Assembly: GCF_000182925.2 (NCBI RefSeq)
Contig: NC_026504.1
Span: 5,084,001-5,148,000 of the forward strand
Direction of reading: 5' to 3'
DNA: 64,000 nt
From: Neurospora crassa OR74A
Taxonomy: Eukaryota > Ascomycota > Sordariomycetes > Sordariales > Sordariaceae
In this document: piece by piece, positions 1 through 11,642 of the stretch
Layout of the letters: each line of letters begins with the position of its first letter
How positions within the stretch are numbered: position 1 is the stretch's first letter
Position numbers and translations under genes: made by a program
Notes under the pieces: model-generated
Seen by the model: the letters and a program-made list of their open reading frames with translations, nothing else
What the model was told of the DNA's origin: nothing
Databases searched by the model: none

Positions 1-985
1 TAATAATTCAAATTGTGTCCACATGGCCTGTTAGTATAACACCCTGCCTCCCGAGAGAACATTTTTGAACTATTCTTCATAGTATTGCTAACATGACGCT
101 ACAGATGTCCTCCGCTATGTCCTCAACTGCCCCGAGCCTCTCCGTTGGCAACGGTCCTTCCTCCCCACTGAGCTCGAGGACATTTACCGCCACAGCAACG
201 TCGTTAGCACCCGGCTTCTTACTAAATGCAACGACCAGAATCCTCTCTGTGCTTTGTGCTTCAAGGTCGTTGTCCCCACAGAAGGGCATTCGACCTGTTG
301 CGTCACGTGCGGAAGAACTATGCACACCGAATGTGTGGGTGTTGCACAGAAAGCGAGAGCACTGACCAAGGAAGAGAACTGCTGGAGATGCGAGGACAAG
401 AATCAATGGGGTCTCCGTATCGTCAAATACTGTGAGCCTGGACAAGTCAAGTATCCTCCGGTTGTCCCTGGTACCCAAGCTGCCCCTCAGACACTACCGG
501 GACCAGGTGGAAATACCGCTCAGCAGTCAAACGAGCGCACGGAAAGCGGCGCTGTTGCCACCGAAGACTTCGGCTCTTCATGCGGCGAACACTCAGGTCA
601 ACAGGCCAACAATCCTCCTTCTATCAGCGCTGATCCTGCCTTTCGTACCGCAGCTTCTGCTGCTACTCCCGATCCTGCTCTAGCTTTGACTTCTGGTACT
701 GCTTCCGTCGAACATCCCGTTTCGACCACCATGAACGCCAACAGCAGCGACAGGGACTCAGCCGAACTAGTCCAAGATCGCAACCATATGGCAAAGCAAT
801 TAGCTGAGATGCGGAAGCGGGCCAAGCGCAAGCATCAGAAACTCAACAAGAAGCATAAAAAGGAGATCAAAAATCTCAGAAAGAAGAGCAAGCGAGCGCT
901 CGAGAGACTGATGAAGAGAAGCAATGAGCTTGAGGAGAAAGCAAGAGGCTTGCGTGGGGAGAGAGAAGGCTGTGATGATGCCTGA
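1..985 (+). CDS. SWIM-RING family protein, copy A (5' end outside window)
   Basis: Three-prime part of a spliced gene: exon to 29, intron 30-104 (donor GTTAGT, branch CTAAC, acceptor TACAG), exon 105-985. Splicing joins a C-x-H pair directly to YVLRYVLNCPEPLRWQR, which copy D at 5750 carries in nearly identical form with the same spacing (C-G-H then I-V then YVLRYVLDCPEPLRWQR). The C-x-H is the second half of a SWIM zinc finger. A RING-like cluster follows (CALC, then CVTCGRTMHTEC, then CWRC), then a Pro/Ser/Thr/Ala-rich linker and a Lys/Arg-rich coiled coil ending at the stop. SWIM plus RING suggests protein binding or ubiquitin ligation, but that is inference from fold only. The upstream SAP-like part, if present, lies outside the window. 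Confidence 0.7.
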
Positions 986-2126
986 GCAATTTGGGCTGAC
1001 CGCAACTACTCTAGAGCGCGGGATCTTCCGAGGCATAACGTGGCTATCATTTGCTTGTCGAGGACGATACGATAACTATTTTGGAGTTGTGCGAGTACGG
1101 ATCCGTGCAAGGGCTTGAGCGCTTGATACTCTTGTGGGAAAGAAAGGCCGGAGCACGTGATGATGCCAAAACCTCGCTCACTGTGAGATGGATAGAGGAA
1201 TATCTGAGATGGGTATTTACAGATTGTTGAGGTAGATCGTCGGTTTTTGTTCATGTATTATTGCAGTTATGGTAAGATGTGGGGGGTGATGTTGAGTCCC
1301 CTCATGGCTTCGGTATGAGAATGTACGGGGAGTTGAGGATCCGTCAGACAAACAAATGTGTCACAAAGTGCCCTGCACAAGACAGCGTGAGAAGGAAGGA
1401 AGAAATTAGAAAGAAATTTAGAAAGAAATCGCTTCAGTTTGCTCATGGGTTTCACTTCCTCTTCATGACCACTCCGGCGGTGGGTTGCTTGCCCAAGTGG
1501 TCGTCAAAGCAAACTGAACACAGATAGTGCAGGAACGCCTTGGTGTGGGTCAGAAAAGCCGTTACGAGACTGAAAGGGATTACATTCCATGGTTTGGACA
1601 TGCCGGCATCAAGCAGAGTCACTTGCCTTGAGAATTGTTCCTTTCAACAATCTACAGGAAGTCAGGTTCAAAGATATATCAAATCTGCTCAGATCGGCAA
1701 TGAGACTACATGTACCAAGGGTCTAATGTACTGCAGTGACCGTGACATGCTCGGTCTTCCACGACCATTCGCTTGCTTACTCAAACTTGCTCCTTCCCAC
1801 GTTAACTGCAGGGTCAACATGCAATTGCAGGTGGCTTCCAAATGCCGCCTCCCTCGTCACCCCCACGGTCATCTTTCTCGGGACTACAACCGACGCCCGT
1901 GTTGCTGCCTCTGCGGTTATCATCGTCCTTGCCTTTGAGCTTCGTCCAGAAACTCTGCGTCGTTTCTTTCTGGATACTTAAAAACAAAGAACATGCCCGA
2001 ATGCAAATCCTATCTATTTCGCCTTCATTTTCTTCATCCTCCTCTCGACAGATGTACCCGTCGATATCTTCAAGACCAGACTCTTATCAAACATCAAACA
2101 TACATCACCCATAATCGAAGCCAAAA
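986..2126. other. Intergenic, copy A to copy B
   Basis: About 1.1 kb between two family members. I see no conserved-looking reading frame. It should hold the 3' end of copy A and the promoter and leader of copy B. A C/T-rich stretch just before 2127 looks like a normal fungal leader. Confidence 0.6.
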
Positions 2127-3106
2127 ATGCAGTCCACAGACCCAGGAAACACCCAAGGGTTTTCTACCAGATTCATTGCTTATTGTCCCCCCGACCTACC
2201 GTGGGAAGAAGTCACCAATGCCGAGATTCTCAGGACCCATTGTTTGAGGCGTGGACTTCTGGACGATGGTGACGTTACAGCACTCCAGCAACGCCTAAAG
2301 GAATACCAACAAGCACACAAAGACGAGAACGAAGATCGAGGTGTGCCTTGGCGACTTGAACCTGATGAAGCGTGTATACTCGCCAATGCTGCGACCGGAA
2401 CCAGGTGTCAGTTAATCCAGGTCAAAGACGTTTCAAGCTTTGAGGGTAAATGGTGGCGTTGGCTTGAGAAGCGATTTACCCTCTACACCAGACAGTTAGG
2501 TATCTTCGCCGTTTTCATCTCCAAGAACCCCACATGCGGCTGCACAGCCAAGGTTAGTTATCCCGCCCGCACTTGAGTTACTACCTGGAGCTAGATCTCA
2601 TAGCTTACCAACGTTTCCAGACCATCGAAGTCAATGGAAGACGAAGTTGCGAGCATATCCTTTACGTTCTCCGCCACATTCTTCGCTGCCCGGAACCGCT
2701 CCTTTAGCAAAATGCGTTTCTATTGGACGAGCTGGATTACATCTTTGCCGCCAACCCTTTTTTTTATTTTTTCCCCAACCAAAACCCAGAGCGGGTGCCT
2801 CAAGTGAACGTTGTCCCTTCCCCGGCATGCGTCATCTGCTTCCAGGAGGCCGGCTCCATTCCACTCCGGGAATGCACGAAATGTAGACATATGGCTCACA
2901 AAGAGTGTCTCGACATCTTCAATAGTGCCGGAAATCCTAGCCAGCCCAACATTTGCATTCTCTGTGAAGACGAGAAGCACTGGACTTGTCCTGAGTGGGT
3001 GTGTAGCCCCTTATCCGAACCTGAAAAGTGGATAGACGAAGAGAACATGGGCAAATCCCTTCACGAGACCAAGCTGGCAGCAATGCTTAACTACAAGTTT
3101 GTATAA
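2127..3106 (+). pseudogene. SWIM-RING family protein, copy B, with internal TAG
   Basis: Exon 2127-2552, intron 2553-2620 (GTTAGT...CCAG, phase 0), exon 2621-3106. Order of parts: SAP-like helix pair (RRGL core, about residues 30-60), SWIM finger (C137, C139, C152, H154), then a RING-like cluster (CVIC, CTKCRHMAHKEC, CILC). An in-frame TAG at 2705-2707 falls at residue 171, where copies A and D have Trp (CPEPLRWQR). The reading frame stays open and conserved after it. A second acceptor (CTCCTTTAG, ending 2707) is in the same phase and would splice the stop out, with loss of the C-x-H half of the finger. It is therefore either a recent pseudogene or a gene with an alternative isoform. It lacks the C-terminal coiled coil of the other copies. 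Confidence 0.6.
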
Positions 3107-4238
3107 GTCGAGAAGATACGAATGATGGACGAAACAAAAGGACGGAAAAAAGGAGGCATATGGGCATAACGAACTACTCCGGAATCACATGCCTGAGAGA
3201 GGAACGCATGTATTGACGGATGGAAGATGTTGATAAAAGAGAGAACTTGGGCGGCAAGAAAGCGGGCTGTTGGCTTGAAGCGGAAGGACTGGAAGGCTAT
3301 AAGGTTTTGAAATAAGACGTATGGGGTATGGCGCTTGACTGTTGCTTGGATGGAAGAAATGGAAGCGGCTTTATCCTGTTGATGGTGAGGGTGAAAGCAG
3401 TATTCGTTGAAGGTATAATTTGAAGCAACACAGCATAGGGCTCAAGAGCATATGAGGGCTTGATGCTGATGCAAGATTGTGTATGCCCGGAAGATTGGCC
3501 CAGAGCTGAGGAGAAGTCGAGTTGATGGCGGTAATTTCCGGGTCGGCAGGGACCAAGAGCGCATGTAGATAGGCAGTATCTTTTTTCGAACACATCCCTC
3601 GCATTTCTTAGTGAAGGTCTCTTCACTATTCCTTCACCATCTGGTCGTGACGTCGTGGTCAACAGCCGAGTGTCAAGCGACATGTCTGAGCCTCTGGAGA
3701 TGTGACATGGCAGACAGTGGCCGTTTTTGTCGACCTTGACCACTCGCTTGGATCCGCGAACCTGGAATTTGGGTTGTTAGAGAAAGTTATTGACCATTGC
3801 CGGCATGAACCAAATGAACACCCAGGGAAGAAGACTTAAAGGTCACGATCTGGTATTAATTTCAACATGATACATGCAATACGGTAAGAGCCTAACTGAC
3901 GCGTCCACCCCCGCGTGCAAACTTCGGTTCCCTGTGGACAGTCGCCCTGCAACTCTTTCCTGCAACTTCTTGCATCTTCACTCGAGCTCCAACCCAACAA
4001 CCTCAATCGTGTTGCTCTTTGTGGGGACTCTGCAAAACAAATCCATTGTGGCCCTCTACGGTAGTGTACCTTGCTAAAAACTTCGGTTCTTCTTCCACAT
4101 CACCATTGCTCGTTACCTACCTGCTAACTCGAGCACCGCAAACCCACATCTCTCATGTGCGCCATTATCCCTGTCTAGCAACCCTCCTTGTTATTTTTTT
4201 TTTTTCTCCTCAAGACAACCAACCTCCTACGAAGCAAC
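3107..4238. other. Intergenic, copy B to remnant C
   Basis: No supported gene. A minus-strand frame at 3297-3743 stays open for 148 codons, but it has no recognisable domain and sits in a simple-composition stretch, so I do not call it. Confidence 0.5.
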
Positions 4239-4800
4239 ATCGACACCACGACCGACAGTCCGCTTACTTCCTACATCGCCGACGACGCGCCCTGGAGCAC
4301 CGACTCGTGACCACGCTTTCAAGGTAAGTGGGTAATTCAATCTTACTGGCGCGCTTTGCGAATACCTGTGCGACTGATGCTAATGTTTGAATTAACAGGC
4401 AGAACACGAGACACATGCCAGCTACAGAAACCGCACATTATCGACGTCCTAAAGTACACCCTCGGCTGTCCGAATTCCCTGTGCTTCCAAGCCGTGTTCT
4501 CTTCAACGGACGGATCAACATCTGCCGGTACAGCACAGTCGTTGAGCTGATCGCTGCTACGGTCTTCATATTCATTGCGCTAGTTTGCGGCGAGAGTCTA
4601 AGCCGCGTCTGCAGTACCTGCCCTGCCCTGATATTTACCCAGATCAGGAGGTCAAATTTCTGATGGCTTGGGAGAAGATTGTCAGTGGTATCAGGGTCGA
4701 GTCACTGAAACATGGATGTCCAGTGGTGTCGCAAATTCAAGACTGGTGGTCAAGCGACCTCCTCCGACACAATGATGATTTCCACGAAAAGAAATACTAG
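4239..4800 (+). pseudogene. SWIM-RING family remnant, copy C
   Basis: A decayed host-gene copy. At 4239 a frame reads SYIADDAPWSTDS then stop, matching the start of copy D (EYLPDDAPWTVYRD). A canonical intron follows (donor GTAAGT at 4324, acceptor AACAG ending 4398). Past it, another frame reads HIIDVLKYTLGCPNSLCFQA, matching the post-SWIM helix HIVYVLRYVLDCPEPLRWQ. That frame stops near 4550. The SAP core, the first SWIM cysteine pair and the RING cluster are not recognisable. A last open frame, 4585-4800, has no clear match. Ordinary gene decay by stops and deletions explains it best. Confidence 0.6.
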
Positions 4801-5749
4801 TTTCTAAGCAATTGACGAATTTAACGTTGCTTCAGGGAGATTAGATCACTTTCCTTGTGGGCAGGCCCAAAGTTTTTTGTTTTCTTTTTCTTTCCTTGTT
4901 ATTCCTTTGCTGTTGTTTGTCTTTCTTCTTTGCTTCATGGATCCAATCCCTAGGGTTCGCCTATTTCAGAGTCGAACAAGTGCAATGTGAGGTGTAATTT
5001 ATTTTTAGTGGAGAGGCGGGCACGTGTGGGAATGATGGAGAAGAATAAAAGAAAGGAACTGAACCATGCGTTGGTTGGTATCGAAATACATGGGGAAAGT
5101 GATCAACGGAAGCCCAGGTGACAGGGAGGCGGTCACACGAGCTCGACATTCCATAATACATTACACTCAACGTCTCCGTGGTGAGCTGCCGATCAGTCTA
5201 TCGTGAGGAATCAATAGGTAGAATGAGTTTGCGGTGCCATTCCGCTAGATTTCGGAGATTTCGGAAGGAGTGACTGGCGCAGGCTCAGACGGGCCGGAAC
5301 GGATTTCGATCAAGGGCGCATGTTGCTGCCTTGCATGAAGCTTGATGTGCGGCCAACTTCGTCTTGGATATCGCAGCAGCGTACATCAAGTTCTGATGCG
5401 CGGCGGTAGAGAACTCGTCGGTGGGCTCGTGCTCAGCATCGCTTTCCATTCACTTGTCCTCTGACGGCGGTTCCCCCCTACTCAAGTCCAGAGCTTACCT
5501 AAACTTCTTCACGCGACGGGCGCTTGTCGGTCCGCCTTCTCCCCACAACAACAAACGAAGCTCGATAGTCGCTTTCTTTCCGTCGCCTGACCATCGTCGT
5601 TGCCTTTCTTACCTGGTGTCAGGTCCCTTCTCTACTTGCAATCACAGTCAGCTGCAGTCGCTATCCGGTCATCATACCCTCTGATACGCCACCTCCCTCC
5701 CAAGTCTCAAGACACGCCCACGACTCACCTCTCGACTCCAGTACAAACC
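4801..5749. other. Intergenic upstream of copy D
   Basis: About 950 nt holding the presumed promoter and leader of copy D. The last 300 nt are C/T-rich with CAA/ACC motifs, typical of a fungal 5' leader. No other gene is seen. Confidence 0.6.
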
Positions 5750-7854
5750 ATGGAGATTCGTTCGAAAGAAGAGCTTATCGAGTATCTACCCGACGATGCA
5801 CCCTGGACAGTTTACCGCGACCCTGTCGAAGCCCTCCGAGCCCAATGCGTGAAGCGGGGTCTTGACCCTACTGGCCACGTAGTGGAAGTTCTCAACCGCC
5901 TGCACCGATATTCCCAACTTCACCCCGCTGGTGAACAAAGAATCGTTCCCTGGCGCTGCGGCGAGCCTCCGCTCTTTCTCGGCGCACTCTACCATGCTCA
6001 TAACAACAGATATTTGATCATCTCGGTCGAGGACAACAGCAACAATACCTCGATCGAGAAGAGGTTCACTTTATGGGACCCTTCCTCGATTGAGACGTTC
6101 GATGTCATCATTGGCAGGGTTTCCAGGTGTAGTTGTCGGCTCAGTGTAAGTTCTACATCTTGTTCCTGAACTGACATCATCTTGCTGACGATTGTAATCT
6201 TCAGCAAGAGGAAGTAAGCCGCAAAAACTACATCTGTGGCCACATTGTGTACGTTCTTCGCTACGTACTGGATTGCCCCGAGCCTCTCAGATGGCAACGA
6301 GCTCTGTTGTTCAAGGAAGTACAGGCAATCTTCCACTTCAGCACCGCTTTTCACTACGCCGTTAACGGCACAGCCTGCTACCCCAACCGGCAGTGCGCTC
6401 TCTGCTTTCGCGACATTCAAGGGGGGGATCTTACCCTCTCACATTGTTGCAGGCTGTTTGTACACCGCGAATGCCAGGACAACGTACAGAAAGCGGAACC
6501 TAGAGGGTTGGTTCAATGCATTGGGCACTCCAGTGGATTGTTCTGGATGGGAACTGAAGAAGCTAGTGTTGCTGCTTGGAATACAGCCCTACTACCACCG
6601 TCAGTTTCCTATGGCAATGATGTTCACAGCTATGTGCAGTCCGACGATGAAAGCTCGGATGATCACATGACGCAGTCATCGAGTGACGACGATGAATGGG
6701 AGCTTATCAGAGACAACGGAGGTGGCAACTGTATTTTCAATGGAGACTCGGCTAAACGATCCATCGAGTTTTTCACAGAGAGAAGTCAAACCTTGCCTGG
6801 CTCCCCTTCCATCAAGTCATCTCGCTCCTCTTCCGCTGTCTCAGAAGAAGAACCCGAGTCCCCTTGCCCTCTTCCTCGGAGACAGCTTCCCTCCAGAGCC
6901 GCGAAGGAGGCCACGCGGGCGCGTCCTGACGCATATACGGGATCATCGCCCCGTAGAAGAGCGCAGGCGCCCTCGCGTGAACCGATACCTAAGGAGTGGA
7001 CCAAGAAACTGAGTACAACGCCGATTCCCTTGCCGGTAATCCCAGGGTTTGCGCAGCAGCAGTTGTTTGGCAGTCAACCGGCTCGACGTAGCCAGAATGC
7101 TGTGCCGATTCCTATCGTGCCAGCAAGTGCGCAGGGGCGATTGAGAAGCTCGCAAGCCAATGGTTATGGTATCCCGTTGCGTACCACCGCCGCTACGGGG
7201 TCTCATCCTGCTCCCGCTCCCGCTTCTTCTGCTGCTACTGCTCACCCAGTCTCTGGTCTTGTTGCTTCATCTGCCCGCATCTCAGGTACTGACGCCGCAC
7301 ATTTCTCATTTTTTTCCCCTCCCCCCGCACCGTACTCACCTCCTGTTGGTCTTGTGACCAATAATCCCTCTCTCGCTTTCGCCATCTCTCCCGATGGCTC
7401 GAACTTTTCTTCCATGTCACCCGCCGCCCCAGACACCAACGCCTCTTCTTCCCCTACCACGAATATGAAGAAGCAGAATTTGGTGATGAGCCCAGAGAAC
7501 AAGAAGAGAACCGCTACAGTCAGCGTCCACCCCATGGTAGGCCAAGTCAGCAACGCGATAAACGGTATACTAGCCAACTACGCAACTACGACTTCCACCT
7601 CCACTTCCGCTTTTACCGCGACTGCCACTGCCACCACTGCCGGAGTCAACACTACAGCGGAATCGGCGAAGCAAAGAGATAGACGCATGGCGAGACTCGT
7701 GAGGCAAATGTCTCGCCTGGAGAAAGATGCGGAAAAGGTAAAGCAAACCAAGGAGTACGCCGAGCAAGAACTGAAGAGGATGGAAAGGCAGAGGAGAAAT
7801 GTGGTTAGAAAGATGAATAAGTTGTGGGACAGTGATAGGGGCAGGAGTGTGTAA
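5750..7854 (+). CDS. SAP-SWIM-RING-like coiled-coil protein, copy D (intact)
   Basis: Exon 5750-6145, intron 6146-6204 (GTAAGT, branch GCTGAC, TTCAG), exon 6205-7854; 681 aa. The ATG lies in a good context (CAAACCATGG) and starts just before the family-conserved DDAPW. Visible parts: SAP-like motif at about 26-54 (RGL, then G at 42, then NRL); SWIM zinc finger C127-x-C129...C143-x-H145; RING-like cluster C196, C199, C214, H219, C222, C237, H240; an acidic Ser/Asp patch near 280; a long low-complexity Ser/Pro/Ala/Thr region; and a C-terminal basic coiled coil at about 620-670. SAP suggests nucleic-acid association, SWIM and RING suggest protein or E3-type interactions. It is the only complete copy of the array. 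Function is unknown. Confidence 0.8.
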
Positions 7855-10396
7855 AAAAGAGGTTGACCAGTGAGGGCCCGGTTGGGGCTATGTTGGACTA
7901 CAATTGCTTCTTGTACGAGCTGAGAGTATGGCCGGAGGTATGCGTTACGGTTGAAGACGCTGGATTATGTGCTGATGGGAGTCGCTTTGAGCAGTTTTCT
8001 TGTTTAAGTCATTGTGTCTAGGATAGGAGGAGAATTGGATGGAGGTTTGAACTATGACAGTGTGGCATTAAGTGGCGTTATGTGGGTGTTTAGCGGCACC
8101 GTCGTTATGAACCTCATGGCTTGGACTGGGAAGAAGGCGCCTATCAAGCGGCAAATGGGATTAACTACTAGAAGAGAGACAGAAAGAGGAACTTTGCTTC
8201 GCCGTCCATGTGTAAGCCAATGGCATGTGCAAATGGTTGATGTAATGTTTGTGAGTTCATGATTTTGTTCTGCTACCTACGCAGTGTAAGCGACGATGTT
8301 GATATGATCGTTTACAAGCGAGAATCTTCATGGAGAGAAGGATCCATATTAAATTCCACAACTGTCGACCAACATATTTCATCACGGAGTTGTCCGCTCA
8401 TTCTTGGTGTTGGAGGGGCGTGGCTGGCTCATTCTGTTAGCCCGACCTTGTTCAACATCTGTCATGGTCAGAACTCCGGGCTGCGGATGAATCAAAAGAA
8501 AGTGAACTAAGATCATGAAACTTGGGCCATCATAGGGAGGTCAATGGCGGCTGCTTGAGTGGTGCTTCAGTCACCACTGGCATCCCACACAACCGAGATC
8601 TTTACTAGTGTCCCGCTGCCGTGGGATCCTTCCGTGTTGAAGTTTCTGTAGGCACTGATCACAGCCGCCCCTGCCTTGTTCGACTCGTGTTGTTACAAGT
8701 ATGGACCTAAGCCCGCTTACTCTCGGCTTGTCTCACCGTTCGCAAATGAATGGAACCTTGAAAGAAGGAGCCCTCTTCTTCCCGCCCCTCCAGTCCAGTT
8801 CCCTAGCTGGTCTCCCTCAAACAATTCCTCCCTCCGCCGTCTCGAGCTTTTGTTAGTCAGGCGTACCTTAACGCCCATTCACTGGCCTCATTCTTCTCAC
8901 CGGCACTTCCGTCGAGCAATTAAAGGCAGCCAAAGTTGCCGTTTCTTCCATTCTTCCACTTCTGCATAATTCAGTTCATGTCTGTAGTTCTGTCTCCACC
9001 TCCCACAGCTTGTCGCACCTCATCCACGCGTATATTACCATGGGAAACATACACCGATGGGTTCTTTTGGGTCACTTGCAGCCCAAAGGCTCGATTGCAT
9101 CCAAATGATGGGGCAACGCCATTTCGTGTTCGGGCGTCCTGGTCGAGGGGCATAATTTTCTGGGAACAAGGCGCCATGGCCATTGTGGGCATGCTTCAAT
9201 GTTCGGACCACTGGTTGGATGGGCGAAAGTCACAATATATTTGAAGTTACCGACGAAAGTCAGACCATCGAACAACTTTCAGTTGCTTGCAGTTGCAAAT
9301 CAAGTATCAATGATGCCAACAACACAAAGTAGGAAGCAATAACTTTGACTCAGGCATCAGCGCTTCTGAGTGCGAGTAACTCCATCCGTTCTTGACTCTT
9401 GGAACGTCCCAGCCTATCAACTGTCGCTTTTCTGTGACTGTGTAGTGTGGGACTGAACGCTGACTTCTCTTGACAGTGGTTTCTCTCTAGTGTCCCCAAC
9501 AGACAGATACTCTCCTCTAACATCCGATGCTTGAACTCGATGTCCACCGCGCGCAGCGTACGAAGGAAATGATTACTAGATGTATATAGCACTTGCTTTC
9601 GTTTACGATCTTGGCATATTACTACAGCTCTTTGATCCTCTATCACACAAACTATCCTGGAAAATTCGTTAGCACTGGACTTGAGTACCTACGCACTCAC
9701 CACATTTCATGCAAGCAGTTGATATCAACTAGATTCATTTCGGAGGTTCTCCTATACTTTCTCTATTTTTTTTTTGTTTTGAATGTGGTTGTACCGCAAT
9801 TTTTTAATAAATGTTTTTCTTTTCTTTTGAAGTTTTGCAGACCCCACGCACGGGCAACGGACGCGGCCTGAGTGTTAGTCAAGAAGTCTAATACAACCCA
9901 ACTTCTAACGACGTCTTGCAGCAGTGATGCGTGCAATCAGCGTAGTGCAGAAATGTCTTGATTGATGATCTCTCTAGCTCTCCTCTCGTCTGCTGCTTTC
10001 GTCAAGCCTTTAGAGGCTGTGTTGACGACAAGCGCAACTGCTTCCCTCAAGGGTGATACCAGCTGCTACTTCCCTCAACAGGGGTAAGCGGGGAAACCCC
10101 GTTTCAAGCAGAATCACCTCCTTGTGGGTACCTACTGCTACCAGGCTTGGTTGTGGCACTTTTGGCCAGTGTTCTTCTTGGTTCTGGTGACGCAAGGAGT
10201 GTAAGGGATCTTTCTCTCTTCTTGCCAACCTGGTTCTTACAGGGGCTTCCAGCTGTTGTTGGTATATAGAGATATAGGTGATATAAGGATAATTGGAGTT
10301 TTATCGGGATAGCCGGTATGTCCGCGTGGTGGGTGCTTATGTGTTTTTTTAGATTGTGTTCTTGTGTGTATTGATTCCTTTTCGCAATAGGGGCAT
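7855..10396. other. Intergenic / orphan region
   Basis: About 2.5 kb without a supported gene. Short open frames occur on both strands. One at about 9190-9335 reads TIEQLSVACSCK, weakly resembling the first half of the array's SWIM finger, but the rest of the family pattern is missing. An A/T-rich patch with T runs lies near 9770-9830. Confidence 0.45.
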
Positions 10397-11194
10397 TTAA
10401 CCTTCTCGTTTTCTGGTGGAGGTGGTCGACCTTCTTTCTCGGCTAGTCGGATCTGATCTGATAACCGTATGTTGAGCAAAAATACCCTCGGTGTGGGCGG
10501 GCGCGGCCGTCCTTCCGGCGCGAGCGCCTTCTTCTGCCGAGTGAGCTTGACCGAAAGCGAGGGCGGCTATGTCGACATCTGTCCATTGGGCGTCTCGCTT
10601 CAATTGGTCATCTTGTTGGACAGGATATCCGGTCCATTCCTTATACCACGCAACGTACGGACTAATGGTGCCTGGGAGAGCTTGGATGGTCCAAGTCTGT
10701 TGGGTGGTGTTGATGGCATAGAAATTGCCTCTTTCTTGGTTGAATTTAAAACCAACCAGCCGGACAACCACATATGATGCCTGGGCCTGGCTGGGCCTTT
10801 GCTTTGAAGGAGGTGGCACAGTAGAGGTACCTCCATTAGTACCACTAATAGGAGTGGTCCACAAGAGTTCGCCAATGACAACGACAAGCTCATCAGCGGG
10901 AGCTCCGCTGATTTCCAGGTGTTTCTTCCCAGGGGCTTGGAGAGGAATGACTCCTTGTAGAGCCTCAGTTTGGGTATCCACCTATGTTTGTGCAGTACAG
11001 CATGGGCGGGCAGTATCTGAGGATGAGGGGAAAGTGTGGAGTGTGCCACTGAGCTCCTTCCTCTTTATAACCAGTCGTCCTTTCAGTGACCTTTCGGGAT
11101 TTGGGGGGTCGATTGCCTGTCTTTTCTCATACATCTCAGTGCCGATTAACACGAAGAAATTTATCAGACGAAAGGTCACGTCCGCAAACTTCAT
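10397..11194 (-). CDS. Uncharacterised protein-coding region, exon structure unresolved
   Basis: A minus-strand frame from 10981 down to 10397 is open for 194 codons, with balanced codon use and no low complexity until its end. Readable pieces are ISGAPADELVVVIGELLWTT and AWYKEWTGYPVQQDD. It has no ATG at its start and follows a TAG that could be a splice acceptor. Just upstream, 11194-10982 is another open frame starting MKFADVTFRLINFF, a plausible first exon, but I could not find a donor giving the right phase. Downstream, 10479-10237 carries a C-x2-C motif (KCPYCEKE) in a third frame. I do not recognise the family. It could be a host orphan gene or a decayed one. Confidence 0.35.
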
Positions 11195-11642
11195 TTTTCA
11201 ACGCGTCGCACTTCTAATTCTAACCTCAATTCTCGCTCGATTTCTTCGGAAAATCTAATGTCAATATGTCATTCCCTAGCGTCTTGATCCTTCCGACTGT
11301 TTTGGAACCTTACCTATTTGTTATCTGTTGTCTTTTCTTCATGACTGACATGCAGCACCCTTCTTTCCATCCATCTTCTCTTCCACATCCGTCATTCTTC
11401 TTGAATGCCATGCAGCCAACCCCACCACCGAGCTGTTTGGCTGAATCCGACAATTCAACCCTATTCGATGCTCCCATCCCGTTGACATTCAAGGACAAGA
11501 ACAGGAAGCACGAAAGCATAAAAAACAGAGCCAGAGAAGCACCAGAAGGAGAATCCATGCTTTTCCAGTCTCGCCATGGATCCGCATGGGTGCTCTATAA
11601 GACCCTTCCTAATTGTCTCAATTCCTCTTTCACTTCCTTCCT
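11195..11642. other. Intergenic, about 450 nt
   Basis: It separates two minus-strand orphan regions. Nothing is recognisable here. Confidence 0.5.

Noticed and set aside
2705-2710. Programmed readthrough of TAG CAA in copy B
   Set aside because: The known leaky context is TAG CAR YYA. Here it is TAG CAA AAT, so readthrough is poorly supported compared with mutation or alternative splicing.
9190-9335. Possible fifth SWIM-family copy (ACSC after TIEQLSV)
   Set aside because: The C-x-C alone matches. The SAP core, the spacing from PW and the second half of the finger are absent.
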